Of a stretch of DNA of 64,000 nucleotides, positions 52,471-59,880 are shown piece after piece (within the stretch, counting starts at the first letter, position 1; each line of letters opens with the position of its first letter). Both the position numbers and the translations under genes were made by a program. The notes below the pieces were generated by a model that was given only the letters and a program-made list of their open reading frames with translations, had not been told where the DNA came from and ran no database searches. Source of the stretch: Marinimicrobium sp038419845 (GTDB lineage Bacteria > Pseudomonadota > Gammaproteobacteria > Pseudomonadales > Cellvibrionaceae); NCBI RefSeq assembly GCF_038419845.1, contig NZ_JBCAQT010000004.1, positions 186,001-250,000 on the forward strand, in the 5' to 3' direction.

Positions 52471-52626
52471 ATGCACGACCATACTGTAGCCACATCACGA
52501 GTTAACTCCAAAGCGGCTCTCTAGGCCGCGTTTTCCGCTGGCGCCGTTTTCATCCTCCTCGTGTACTTGATCAATTTCTACGGCATGACCATGATATTTC
52601 CGTGGTTCGCCATGGCACGTAATTAG
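52471..52626 (+). pseudogene. Broken small membrane protein (copy 2)
   Basis: A 51-codon frame with a strong GGAG site before the ATG but an in-frame TAG at codon 18 (52522-52524), probably replacing a tryptophan codon. Beyond it the sequence reads AAFSAGAVFILLVYLINFYG and TMIFPWFAMARN. The second half matches the fragment at 42596-42685. Its family is not one I recognise; it would be a single-pass membrane protein. Confidence 0.6.
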
Positions 52627-52629
52627 GTC

Positions 52630-52884
52630 TCAATCTTTGTCCATCTCGTCTACGGCGCCGTGCTCGTCGAGACTGAATCCCAACCACTGCGCCGAGCGAA
52701 TGAAATTCAACAGTGCCAGGGCCCAGTAAACCCAGGCGGTGCCGGCCAGGGCGGCGGGCCTTTTCCTGCGCCCTAAGGCCTCGGAGACCGCCAGGTAGGA
52801 GGGGTCATCAATCGCGGGGATACCATCCTTGCCGGGTTTGCCGGGTCCATATGTCACGAAACTGCCACAAACGTGACTCACCAT
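52630..52884 (-). CDS. Possible small membrane protein, uncertain
   Basis: An 84-residue frame with one hydrophobic stretch (ALAGTAWVYWALALLNFIRS) and a charged tail. It fills the gap between the broken small protein and the EAL gene, whose start it faces. I do not recognise the family and no ribosome-binding site is obvious, so it may be spurious. Confidence 0.3.
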   Translation of the reverse strand: MVSHVCGSFVTYGPGKPGKDGIPAIDDPSYLAVSEALGRRKRPAALAGTAWVYWALALLNFIRSAQWLGFSLDEHGAVDEMDKD

Positions 52885-52890
52885 GTAGCG

Positions 52891-54678
52891 ATGTCTGCCA
52901 ACCAATTGTCCGCACTGAAAATCAGCCCCGCCCCTGCCCGACCCGACTTCTCGGAGGCGCTGCAGCACCTGATCGACGGAAAACACCTGACCCCATTGTT
53001 TCAGCCGATTGTAGCCCTGGACGGTGGCCGCATCATCGGCTACGAGGCATTGATTCGTGGGCCCGAGGGCAGCCATTTACACAGCCCAGCGCAACTGTTT
53101 GATGCCGCCCGCAACACTCACCAGCTGGCGGCACTGGAGTACGCCTGTCGGGAGGCATCCTGCGAAGCGTTCGTGCAGCAGTCATTGCCGGGCAAACTGT
53201 TTCTCAATATGTCGCCGCTGAGCTTCACCGACCGCCACTACCGTGAAGGGGTCACTCGGGAGATCCTGGCGCGAGTCGGACTGGCGCCCGAGCGGGTGGT
53301 CTTCGAGTTGACCGAACGCCAGCCGCTCGATGAGTTCGTCTCGCTCCGGGCGGCGACCGATCACTTCCGCCATCAGGGTTTCGCGGTTGCTCTCGACGAC
53401 CTGGGAGCCGGCTATGCCGGGCTGCGGGTCTGGAGTGAGCTCAACCCGGACTATGTGAAAATTGACCGCCACTTCATCAGCGACATTGACAAGGACCCCG
53501 TCAAACGTGAGTTTGTCCGGGCGATGCTGGAGATTGCACACCGCCTCGGGAATCGGGTGATTGCCGAAGGAATTGAGCGGGAGGAAGAGTTACGCACACT
53601 CGTGGCGCTGGGCGTTGAGTATGTTCAGGGCTTTTTATTGCTCCGGCCCTGCGCCCACCCACCCAGACAACTCGAGGGCCTGGACCGCCTGGTGGGATTC
53701 CGCCCCCGCTCGCACGATACGTTCACTTTCCGGCAGAAAGTCGGGGATATCGCTCAACATGCCGAGCCCATCGAACCTACGGTGACAACGCTCTCGGTTG
53801 TCGAGCGATTTCGCGCCGATCTGCAGCTGACCTGCCTCCCCGTCGTTGACGGGGACCGTCCTCTGGGTATGGTGAGTCGCAGTGAACTGTTGAATGTTTT
53901 CTCCCATCGCTATTCTTACGAGCTGCATGCGAGCAAGCCCATCGTCAGGTTCATCTGCAAACGCACCATCCGGGTGGATGTCGAATGTGAATTGAATGTC
54001 GCGGGGCAGCTGGTCACTGAAGACCCGTTGCAGAACCTGAGCGTGGATCTTCTGGTCGAGCGGGCGGGCAAGTATGTGGGCGTCGTTCGGGTGGGACGCT
54101 TGCTGCGCTGCATTACCGAGGAGAAAATGCGCCTGGCCCGGCACAGCAATCCGCTGACCGAACTGCCAGGCAACGTACCGCTGTACGAGTGGATTGACCA
54201 GCTGCTTCTGGACGCCAGACCGTTTACGGTCGCCTACTGCGATATCAATCAGTTCAAGCCGTTCAACGACGCCTTTGGATACGGCCTGGGTGACGATGTC
54301 ATTCTGATGTTGGCCAAGATCCTGATGCAACAGGCCGACAAAAATCACGATTTCATCGGCCATGTCGGTGGGGACGACTTTGTTGTGGTGTTTCGCAGCG
54401 AAGACTGGCGTGACCGCTGTCATCGCATCCTTGCTCAATTCCGGGACGATGCATCAGCGTTGATGCCCGCCGGGCAGAGCGACTACTGGAGCCTGGATAG
54501 AGTGGGCAGACGCCAGCGCTTTGGCCCCCTGACGCTGTCAATCGGGTGTGTGAACCCTAACCCGGAAAGCTGCAAAACCCATCATCAGGTCGCTCAGCTG
54601 CTTGCCGAGGCGAAACATAGCGCCAAGGCATTGGGCGGTAATTCCCTGTTTGAGTCGCGCAGACGCAACCCTACTTGA
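52891..54678 (+). CDS. EAL - CBS pair - degenerate GGDEF protein
   Basis: A 595-residue protein. The EAL domain (about 15-250) has GYEALIRGP, VVFELTER, ALDDLGAGYAG, YVKIDRHFI and AEGIE, so phosphodiesterase activity is likely. Two CBS-like units follow (about 280-400; LTCLPVVDGDRPLGMVSRSE). The C-terminal GGDEF-like domain (about 410-590) has GGDDF instead of GGDEF and no RxxD inhibitory site, and may bind GTP or be weakly active. No signal peptide or membrane helix. Several starts are possible; 52891 is the first ATG near the family N-terminus and 52873 (GTG) is an alternative. Its 3' end overlaps the convergent DoxX gene by 8 bp. Confidence 0.9.
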   Translation: MSANQLSALKISPAPARPDFSEALQHLIDGKHLTPLFQPIVALDGGRIIGYEALIRGPEGSHLHSPAQLFDAARNTHQLAALEYACREASCEAFVQQSLPGKLFLNMSPLSFTDRHYREGVTREILARVGLAPERVVFELTERQPLDEFVSLRAATDHFRHQGFAVALDDLGAGYAGLRVWSELNPDYVKIDRHFISDIDKDPVKREFVRAMLEIAHRLGNRVIAEGIEREEELRTLVALGVEYVQGFLLLRPCAHPPRQLEGLDRLVGFRPRSHDTFTFRQKVGDIAQHAEPIEPTVTTLSVVERFRADLQLTCLPVVDGDRPLGMVSRSELLNVFSHRYSYELHASKPIVRFICKRTIRVDVECELNVAGQLVTEDPLQNLSVDLLVERAGKYVGVVRVGRLLRCITEEKMRLARHSNPLTELPGNVPLYEWIDQLLLDARPFTVAYCDINQFKPFNDAFGYGLGDDVILMLAKILMQQADKNHDFIGHVGGDDFVVVFRSEDWRDRCHRILAQFRDDASALMPAGQSDYWSLDRVGRRQRFGPLTLSIGCVNPNPESCKTHHQVAQLLAEAKHSAKALGGNSLFESRRRNPT

Positions 54679-55285
54679 GGGCCTCACGTTGAGCCCATTG
54701 CTTCACCCAATAGTCGACACTGACGTAGCGCCCGGCACCGGTAAACAACAGGCTGAGCAGCATGATGAAATAGGTGGCGGCAAATTCAATGCCGTTGTTC
54801 AGAATAACGAACGAGCCTCGACCGGTGAGCCAATCGTAGTTGCCGTTTTCCTGCAATATGGCGCGGCCTCGCTCCAGGCGGTCGGCAGCCTCGAGCACCC
54901 GCTCATTCGCCAGCCAGCTGCCGGCATCGGCAATGGCCAGCCAGCCGTTCTGCCAGTGTACGGTCACGGCCGCCACCAACATAGTGAACATCAGTGGAAG
55001 GCTGATCCAGCGGACCGCAAAACCGACGATCAACAGGATGCCACCCAGAAATTCCGTGCCCGCCGCCAGACCGGCCATCACCTCCGGCATGGGCACCCCC
55101 AACCCCCAGTCCGGGTTACCAAACCAGGCGGCCGTACTTTCAAAATTACTGAGTTTCTGCCAGCCAGCCTGAAGCATCACGGGAGCCAGGTAGAGTCTCA
55201 GAAGCAGGGGTGGCAGTCCGTCCAGGTGACGAAAGCCCGACAGTACATTTTCCAGACGACGATAAAGACCCATAACATGATTCAT
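54671..55285 (-). CDS. DoxX-family membrane protein
   Basis: A 204-residue DoxX-like protein with four hydrophobic segments (LLLRLYLAPVMLQAGWQKL; FLGGILLIVGFAVRWISLPL; FTMLVAAVTVHW; FIMLLSLLFTGAGRYVSVDYW). DoxX proteins are linked to thiol or sulfur redox chemistry and often accompany DUF692/DUF2063 operons, where the gene is called hvfD. I chose the ATG at 55285 with AAGGA upstream. The same TGTAAGAAA promoter-like signal as hvfA lies 44 nt upstream, so it may be the detached fourth gene of the hvf system (inference). Confidence 0.88.
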   Translation of the reverse strand: MNHVMGLYRRLENVLSGFRHLDGLPPLLLRLYLAPVMLQAGWQKLSNFESTAAWFGNPDWGLGVPMPEVMAGLAAGTEFLGGILLIVGFAVRWISLPLMFTMLVAAVTVHWQNGWLAIADAGSWLANERVLEAADRLERGRAILQENGNYDWLTGRGSFVILNNGIEFAATYFIMLLSLLFTGAGRYVSVDYWVKQWAQREALK

Positions 55286-55328
55286 CTCGATTTCCTTTTT
55301 CAGGTGAGATTTCAAAATTATGGGGGTC

Positions 55329-55355
55329 AGTCGGTGGGGCTCACTGTTTCTTACA
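55329..55355 (-). promoter_or_regulatory. ECF-type promoter signal upstream of DoxX
   Basis: TGTAAGAAA (55355-55347), 13 nt, then CGACT (55333-55329) on the minus strand, 44 nt before the DoxX ATG; the predicted leader would be about 35 nt. One of five sites in the window. Confidence 0.7.
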
Positions 55356-55395
55356 TGAAACGGCAATCAAGCGTTCAGCTAGTATATTTCCAGTT

Positions 55396-56103
55396 TTATA
55401 GACTCACAGCCCAGTCGGGCAACCAGGTCAACGCCCAGGCTTCCAGCATTTTATCCACACCCGTCAACGCCATGATACCCAGCAGCAATAACATCCAGCC
55501 CAACAGCACCTTGCCGCGACTGGCGCTGTTTACCAACCCGGGAGCAGCGCGACTCAACACTCGCCGGGAGAGCAGGCCCGCTCCCAGTAGCACCGCCGCC
55601 GTGCCGATACCGAAGACCAGCATGGTGACAAACGCCATGAACATCTGCTGCCCCATGGAGGCCAGGGCGATGGCCGCCCCGAGCGTGGGCCCGACACAGG
55701 GGAGCCAGACAATGCCCAGCAGAAAGCCGACCCCGAACTGGCCCGACCAGTGGCGCGGCTCACCTGTGGGGTTGAACCTTGAGGTCAGAACTGAAAGGCG
55801 AAGACTGATCCAGTCCCCGAGCGGTTTGACCACCAGCAACAGCCCCACCAGAATCAATAGCGATGCGGCCACATAACGGAACAGTTCCGGGTCTAGGCCA
55901 GCACTCACCAGCAAAAAACTCAACAGAGTTCCGGCCAGCGCAAAGGACAGGCTGAGCCCCAGCGCCAGCGCATAGGGCCCCCACTTGCTCTGCCCGCTCG
56001 CCGAGCCCATCACAATGGGCACCAGTGGCCAGACGCAAGGCGACAGTATGCTCAGCGCACCGGCGAGAAGCGCCAGCGGTAGAGCGGCAAGCTCCAGACT
56101 CAT
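55396..56103 (-). CDS. CcdA/DsbD-type thiol-electron membrane transporter
   Basis: A 235-residue protein with six membrane helices and the DsbD-beta/CcdA cysteines: ILSPCVWPLVP near residue 22 and IVWLPCVGPTLGAA near 135. It carries reducing equivalents from cytoplasmic thioredoxin across the inner membrane to a periplasmic thioredoxin-like partner. The gene directly upstream (4-bp overlap, 56100-56103) encodes just such an exported thioredoxin, so the two probably form a periplasmic thiol-reduction pair. Confidence 0.92.
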   Translation of the reverse strand: MSLELAALPLALLAGALSILSPCVWPLVPIVMGSASGQSKWGPYALALGLSLSFALAGTLLSFLLVSAGLDPELFRYVAASLLILVGLLLVVKPLGDWISLRLSVLTSRFNPTGEPRHWSGQFGVGFLLGIVWLPCVGPTLGAAIALASMGQQMFMAFVTMLVFGIGTAAVLLGAGLLSRRVLSRAAPGLVNSASRGKVLLGWMLLLLGIMALTGVDKMLEAWALTWLPDWAVSL

Positions 56104-56504
56104 TGGACCTGCCCGGCCGCTTCGTCGAGCGCTTCAAAAATAACGTCTTTGCGGGTCTCCGCCACACTGAACCATAGACGCTCTTCGCCCCGGTAAAGAA
56201 TCAGAGTGGACTGCCGCGGTGCCTTGAAGTGTTTTACCCACTTTTTCTGATCGTCGAAATCAATATTGAGTATGGTCAGAGGCACCTCAGGGTTCTGTGC
56301 CTGATATTCCGCCAATGCCTCACCCTGTTTCGCGCAGGTGGGGCACCACTCGGCATGCACATCCAGAAGAATCAGGGTGTTTTCCTGTTCCTGTAACGAT
56401 TTGAAGCGCTCTTCGGTAAAAGAGGTTTTCTCGACATCCGCGCTCACGGCGTTGACGGCAAACGCCAGGCCGATCATCGCCAGTACAGTTTTCAGGGTTG
56501 ACAT
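56100..56504 (-). CDS. Exported thioredoxin-like protein
   Basis: A 134-residue protein with a signal peptide (MSTLKTVLAMIGLAFAVNAV, cut after VSA) and a thioredoxin fold with active site AEWCPTCAKQ near residues 53-57. FKAPRQSTLILYRGEE supplies the later strand, although the usual cis-proline is altered. It should reduce or isomerise periplasmic disulfides with electrons from the co-translated CcdA-like protein. GAGGAG lies upstream. It follows the anti-sigma gene after 68 bp and could be partly read from the sigma operon. Confidence 0.9.
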   Translation of the reverse strand: MSTLKTVLAMIGLAFAVNAVSADVEKTSFTEERFKSLQEQENTLILLDVHAEWCPTCAKQGEALAEYQAQNPEVPLTILNIDFDDQKKWVKHFKAPRQSTLILYRGEERLWFSVAETRKDVIFEALDEAAGQVQ

Positions 56505-56572
56505 GATGTTGACTCCTCGGTGGTGTGTTATGAATTAGGTAGTGGGGACCGGAACGACTCGGCTCAAAAGCC

Positions 56573-56785
56573 TCAGGCGTTTCGATCGTTTTCGGAGTGC
56601 CGTTCGCTCTCTGACTTTTTTGTGTAGGTGCGTGAGGCGCGACGCAGAAAGTCCAGCTGTCCATCAAAGCGGCGGCAACCGGAACACATCATGGTGTGAA
56701 AACGCAGCGACATCCGCTCTCTTCCAGAGAGCGGTCGCTCTTTGGACTCGGACATTAAACGGGTGGCTTGGTGGCAGTTCATCAT
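56573..56785 (-). CDS. zf-HC2-type anti-sigma factor
   Basis: A 70-residue zinc anti-sigma protein. The metal ligands are Cys in MMNCHQ and the HxxxCxxC motif HTMMCSGC. It lacks a membrane segment, so it is a soluble ZAS-type factor that would release the sigma factor upon thiol oxidation or metal change. The ATG at 56785 overlaps the sigma stop (ATGA), the classic arrangement for a sigma/anti-sigma pair. Confidence 0.88.
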   Translation of the reverse strand: MMNCHQATRLMSESKERPLSGRERMSLRFHTMMCSGCRRFDGQLDFLRRASRTYTKKSESERHSENDRNA

Positions 56786-57384
56786 AGCTGTTGAGCCCTC
56801 TTGAACCAGTTGTCCTCCAGACATTCGCGCAGCCGGAGCCGGGCGCGATGCAAAAGCACGTGCAAATTACTGACGGTTAGCGTGACCGTCTCACAGATTT
56901 CGTCAGTGGTGAGCCCAATGAATTCCCTCATCATGAACACCCTGGCCTGTTTGGCCGGCAAATGATCAAGACAGGCCTCAAAAACCCGCCAGAAGTGTCC
57001 GTCTTCCAGGGCCGCATCGGGGTCTGGCCAGACGCCGGGACGCTCCTCGGGGCGCCAGAAACCCTTGTCATTGAACAGGTCGCCCGGCTCCGTCGACTCA
57101 TCGTCGTCGTAGGCCAGGCTACTCTCATTGATCAGGTGCTTCTGGCTTCGAAAATGATCGGTGATCTTGTGCTTGAGAATGGCGAACACCCAGGTTTTGA
57201 AGGCGGAGGAACCGGCAAAGGATTTGGCATTTTTAAGCGCGCCGGCCAGCGCCTCCTGAACCGCATCTTCCGCTGCCGCCGGGTCCGACAACTGCAACTG
57301 CGCAAAGCGCAGCATCTGTTTTCGCAGCTCGATCAGGTAGCGTTCGTCACAGAAAAAATCGTGGGACTCCCGGAGTGAGTTCAT
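56782..57384 (-). CDS. ECF-type sigma-70 family sigma factor
   Basis: A 200-residue sigma factor with only regions 2 and 4. Region 2 contains DPAAAEDAVQEALAGALKN and AFKTWVFAILKHKITDHFR; region 4 contains LTTDEICETVTLTVSNLHV and LLHRARLRLRECLE. It is paired with a zinc anti-sigma by ATGA overlap and starts by ATGA overlap with nrtS. The operon's first gene (HD-GYP) is preceded by TGTAAGAAA/CGACT, and the same signal occurs before four other operons here. It is therefore the natural candidate for recognising that promoter (inference). Confidence 0.92.
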   Translation of the reverse strand: MNSLRESHDFFCDERYLIELRKQMLRFAQLQLSDPAAAEDAVQEALAGALKNAKSFAGSSAFKTWVFAILKHKITDHFRSQKHLINESSLAYDDDESTEPGDLFNDKGFWRPEERPGVWPDPDAALEDGHFWRVFEACLDHLPAKQARVFMMREFIGLTTDEICETVTLTVSNLHVLLHRARLRLRECLEDNWFKRAQQL

Positions 57385-57665
57385 GACGTATTCTCGTTGT
57401 CGGTCGAAAAGGAATCGGCGGGTATCCTGCACTCTTCCGCATAGCGCACCCGCGCCGCGCTATAGGAGGCAACACAATAGGGCACCAGAAAGTTCAACAG
57501 CACATGAAACCAGGAAATGGGCTCGTTTCCAGAAAAGGCCGCCCCCTGATTGACAAGATTCAGGATCACGCCCACCACCAGCGCCACTTTCAACGCATTA
57601 CGGGGCACAGGCGCCCGCCAGGCGTGACGCCACAGACCGAATGACCAATTAGAAATTTTACCCAT
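57381..57665 (-). CDS. nrtS: NrtS-like small membrane protein
   Basis: A 94-residue protein with two hydrophobic helices (ALKVALVVGVILNLVNQGAAF and WFHVLLNFLVPYCVASYSA), matching the NrtS family of nitrate/nitrite transporters that form oligomers. Residues NQG and PYCVASY are family-like. I chose the ATG at 57665; a GTG 18 bases earlier is possible. Its stop overlaps the sigma start (ATGA), so production of the sigma factor is coupled to it. Nitrate transport in this organism is not proven by sequence. Confidence 0.8.
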   Translation of the reverse strand: MGKISNWSFGLWRHAWRAPVPRNALKVALVVGVILNLVNQGAAFSGNEPISWFHVLLNFLVPYCVASYSAARVRYAEECRIPADSFSTDNENTS

Positions 57666-57688
57666 GCTCAATTCCACTGGCACGCCGC

Positions 57689-58603
57689 TCAGGCATGCAT
57701 GAATGACAGGTTCTGAACCGTTTTTCGAACCACATCGGCGATCAGCGCCTCGTCGGCTTCCGGCTCCAGTTGCTCGGCGCTACCCCGGTTGCCTGTCGCC
57801 ACCGCCTGAATGGAGCCGTGCTCCTTGAGCACCAGAAATTCGCCGGCACAGCTCTGACAATAGATCGGGTCGGAGCTGCGATGATGACGCATGACCACCA
57901 GCGTCGGGCCACACATGGGGCACTCCTGCAACGGGATGCCTTCATCACTGTGCCCCTGAATATGCTGCAGGTCTGTCTTGTCCACCAGGTTGGCCAGAAC
58001 ATCCGCCCAGCGAGCATCAAACTGAGCGTCCCGCCCGCACCGCACAATATCCAGAGCCTCTTCAATCGGCATCGGCTGACGATAGGGCCTCGCACTGGTC
58101 ATGGCATCAAAGGCATCGGCCACGCCGACCACTCGAGCCATGTCCGGAATATCCTGCCCGGACAACCCTTTGGGATAGCCCGAACCATCCGGGCGTTCAT
58201 GATGCAGCAAGACGGTAGACTTGACCCAGCCGGCCAGTGGATGACCCGATAGCAGGCGCGCACCTTGCTCCGGGTGGGTTTTGATCACTGCAAACTCCTC
58301 GTCATCCAGCAGCCCCGGCTTGCGTAAAATCTCGTCCGGAATTCCGATTTTCCCCAGGTCATGCAGAAAACCGCTCAACCCGACATGGGCAATCTCTTGC
58401 TCGGAGAGCCCTGCAACCCGTGCCATGAGCTGTGCATAGCGGGACACTCGCCAGAGGTGTCCACCTGTGTAGGGGTCGCGCGCTTCGACAAACCAGGCCA
58501 TCAACAGCAGGCTGGTCAGCAGGTCCTCCCAGTAGTCGTTGGCTCCTGCCGGTTGCCCGTGCCACTTGAACCGGCGCCCTCCAAACCATGCTTGCAATCC
58601 CAT
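57689..58603 (-). CDS. HD-GYP-type phosphodiesterase with zinc-ribbon-like tail
   Basis: A 304-residue protein. The HD-GYP domain (about 35-200) has DPYTGGHLWRVSRYA, the catalytic FLHDLGKIGIPD and the full HHERPDGSGYP loop, so it should hydrolyse c-di-GMP. The C-terminal part carries a CPMC...CQSC zinc-ribbon-like motif (about 228-253), which may sense metal or redox state. GGAG lies 8 nt before the ATG. First gene of the operon with nrtS, ECF sigma and anti-sigma; the TGTAAGAAA/CGACT signal lies 80 nt upstream. Confidence 0.92.
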   Translation of the reverse strand: MGLQAWFGGRRFKWHGQPAGANDYWEDLLTSLLLMAWFVEARDPYTGGHLWRVSRYAQLMARVAGLSEQEIAHVGLSGFLHDLGKIGIPDEILRKPGLLDDEEFAVIKTHPEQGARLLSGHPLAGWVKSTVLLHHERPDGSGYPKGLSGQDIPDMARVVGVADAFDAMTSARPYRQPMPIEEALDIVRCGRDAQFDARWADVLANLVDKTDLQHIQGHSDEGIPLQECPMCGPTLVVMRHHRSSDPIYCQSCAGEFLVLKEHGSIQAVATGNRGSAEQLEPEADEALIADVVRKTVQNLSFMHA

Positions 58604-58682
58604 ACCGACTCCCCCTCGTTACGTGATCTGCCATAGCACGAACCGGTTGGTTGGCATCCGCACCGTGGCCGCTTTTCTATCA

Positions 58683-58709
58683 AGTCGTCACGGCGCGGAC
58701 TTTCTTACA
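58683..58709 (-). promoter_or_regulatory. ECF-type promoter signal upstream of HD-GYP-nrtS-sigma-anti-sigma
   Basis: TGTAAGAAA (58709-58701), 13 nt, then CGACT (58687-58683) on the minus strand, 80 nt before the HD-GYP ATG. It would make the sigma operon autoregulated. Confidence 0.7.
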
Positions 58710-58733
58710 GGAGGGCGCACATTTTTTATCAGA

Positions 58734-59135
58734 TTATCCGGCGCCCAATGTCCAACGCGTGTCCAGATCGCGCAGCAGGTACAGTGCAATGCAGGCGGCC
58801 AGCATGGGCCAGGCGGCAAAAAACAGCAGGTTGTTGAAGGCATCCAGGTATTGATTGTAAGAGGACAGGGTCGACACCCCGTGCAGCAACAACACCAGCC
58901 CGTAGGTAATCCGCTTCCATAGTCCGGCCACGAAGGCCAGAACCAGAGCCAGCTCTATCACGCCGATAGCGTAAAAAATCTCGGTCGAAAAGCCTCCCAG
59001 GCCATAGAAGCCCTCGAACACCCGCGCGGAGTGCTCCGGCTGGACAAATTTATCCAGCGTCCACATCAACATCACAATGAAGACCCCCAGGCGCAGCAAT
59101 AGCAGGGACCAGGTCAGGCGTGCCTGTTGTTCCAT
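58734..59135 (-). CDS. DoxX-like small membrane protein
   Basis: A 133-residue protein with four hydrophobic segments (LLLLRLGVFIVMLMWTLDKF; YAIGVIELALVLAFVAGLW; ITYGLVLLLHGVSTL; LLFFAAWPMLAACIALYLL), of the DoxX/MauE-like type. Its function is unknown. It starts 12 bp after the TetR gene stop and is probably co-transcribed with it. No TGTAAGAAA signal precedes it. Confidence 0.82.
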   Translation of the reverse strand: MEQQARLTWSLLLLRLGVFIVMLMWTLDKFVQPEHSARVFEGFYGLGGFSTEIFYAIGVIELALVLAFVAGLWKRITYGLVLLLHGVSTLSSYNQYLDAFNNLLFFAAWPMLAACIALYLLRDLDTRWTLGAG

Positions 59136-59147
59136 GGTGTTCTCCGT

Positions 59148-59762
59148 TCAGGCGGTGGATGGAAGCGGTCGATAACTGTCCAGCAGGCTGAACACATCGG
59201 CCAGCAGCGGCTCCAGAATGCCGGCATTCAGCTCGCGCTGGGCGTAGGTGCGCAGGCCCATGATCTGCACCTGCACCACTCTCGCCAGGCGCTCCGGGTC
59301 CGTGTCGGGGCGAATCTCGCCCTGCGCAATTGCACGTTTGAGAAGCTGCTCGATGGCAAGCTCCATGCTGCCCAGCAATGCATTGACCCTGGAACGCAGA
59401 GGCTCATCGTCCTCGGAGACTTCGAGCAGCGTCTTGACGATCATGCAGGCTCTGGCGGGCGGCTCGGTGCCGACCGTGCCCCCGAGCACCAACTCACGCA
59501 GAAACGCCTTGAGCGCGTCCAGAGCTGTGGGCTCCCGTTCGATATGCCCCTGAAGCTCGTGAAACATGGTGGCGGCGTAACGGTCCAGCGCTTCCAGAAA
59601 CAGGGACTCTTTGCTGCCGAAAGCCGCGTACAGGCTCCCGGGTCGCATATTGAGCGACTGCTCCAGGTGTTTGAGCGAGGTGGCATGGTAGCCGCGGGCC
59701 CAGAACAGCCGGACTGCCTGGTCGAGCGCTTCCTGCCGGTCGTATTTCGGGGCACGTGGCAT
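59148..59762 (-). CDS. TetR-family transcriptional regulator
   Basis: A 204-residue TetR protein. The N-terminal helix-turn-helix (YDRQEALDQAVRLFWARGYH; TSLKHLEQSLNMRPGSLYAA; FGSKESLFLEAL) is typical; the C-terminal ligand domain contains a CMIVKTLLE region with a cysteine that could be redox-active. I chose the ATG at 59762, 7 nt after AGAGG; the frame opens at 59819. It is divergent from the AhpD-like gene, and two TTGA(A/G)-N6-CTCAA repeats in the shared gap are probable operators. Confidence 0.9.
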   Translation of the reverse strand: MPRAPKYDRQEALDQAVRLFWARGYHATSLKHLEQSLNMRPGSLYAAFGSKESLFLEALDRYAATMFHELQGHIEREPTALDALKAFLRELVLGGTVGTEPPARACMIVKTLLEVSEDDEPLRSRVNALLGSMELAIEQLLKRAIAQGEIRPDTDPERLARVVQVQIMGLRTYAQRELNAGILEPLLADVFSLLDSYRPLPSTA

Positions 59763-59811
59763 GAAAAACCTCTGCGACATTGAAAGATGAGTGGCACTGA
59801 GAGAAATATAC

Positions 59812-59866
59812 TTGAACAATCACTCAATAACAACTAGAGTGGAACTGTACTTGAGCATTCACTCAA
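59812..59866. promoter_or_regulatory. Two probable TetR operators
   Basis: TTGAACAATCACTCAA (59812-59827) and TTGAGCATTCACTCAA (59851-59866) are near-identical 16-bp dyads (TTGAG/CTCAA with a 6-bp centre in the second) set 39 bp apart. They lie between the TetR gene and the AhpD-like gene, so TetR probably represses both. Confidence 0.75.
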
Positions 59867-59880
59867 AAACGGAGGATTCC

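Noticed and set aside
58856..58877. TGTAAG followed by CGACA on the plus strand
   Set aside because: The gap is only 10 nt instead of 16-17, the AAA after TGTAAG is missing, and it lies inside a coding gene in the wrong direction.
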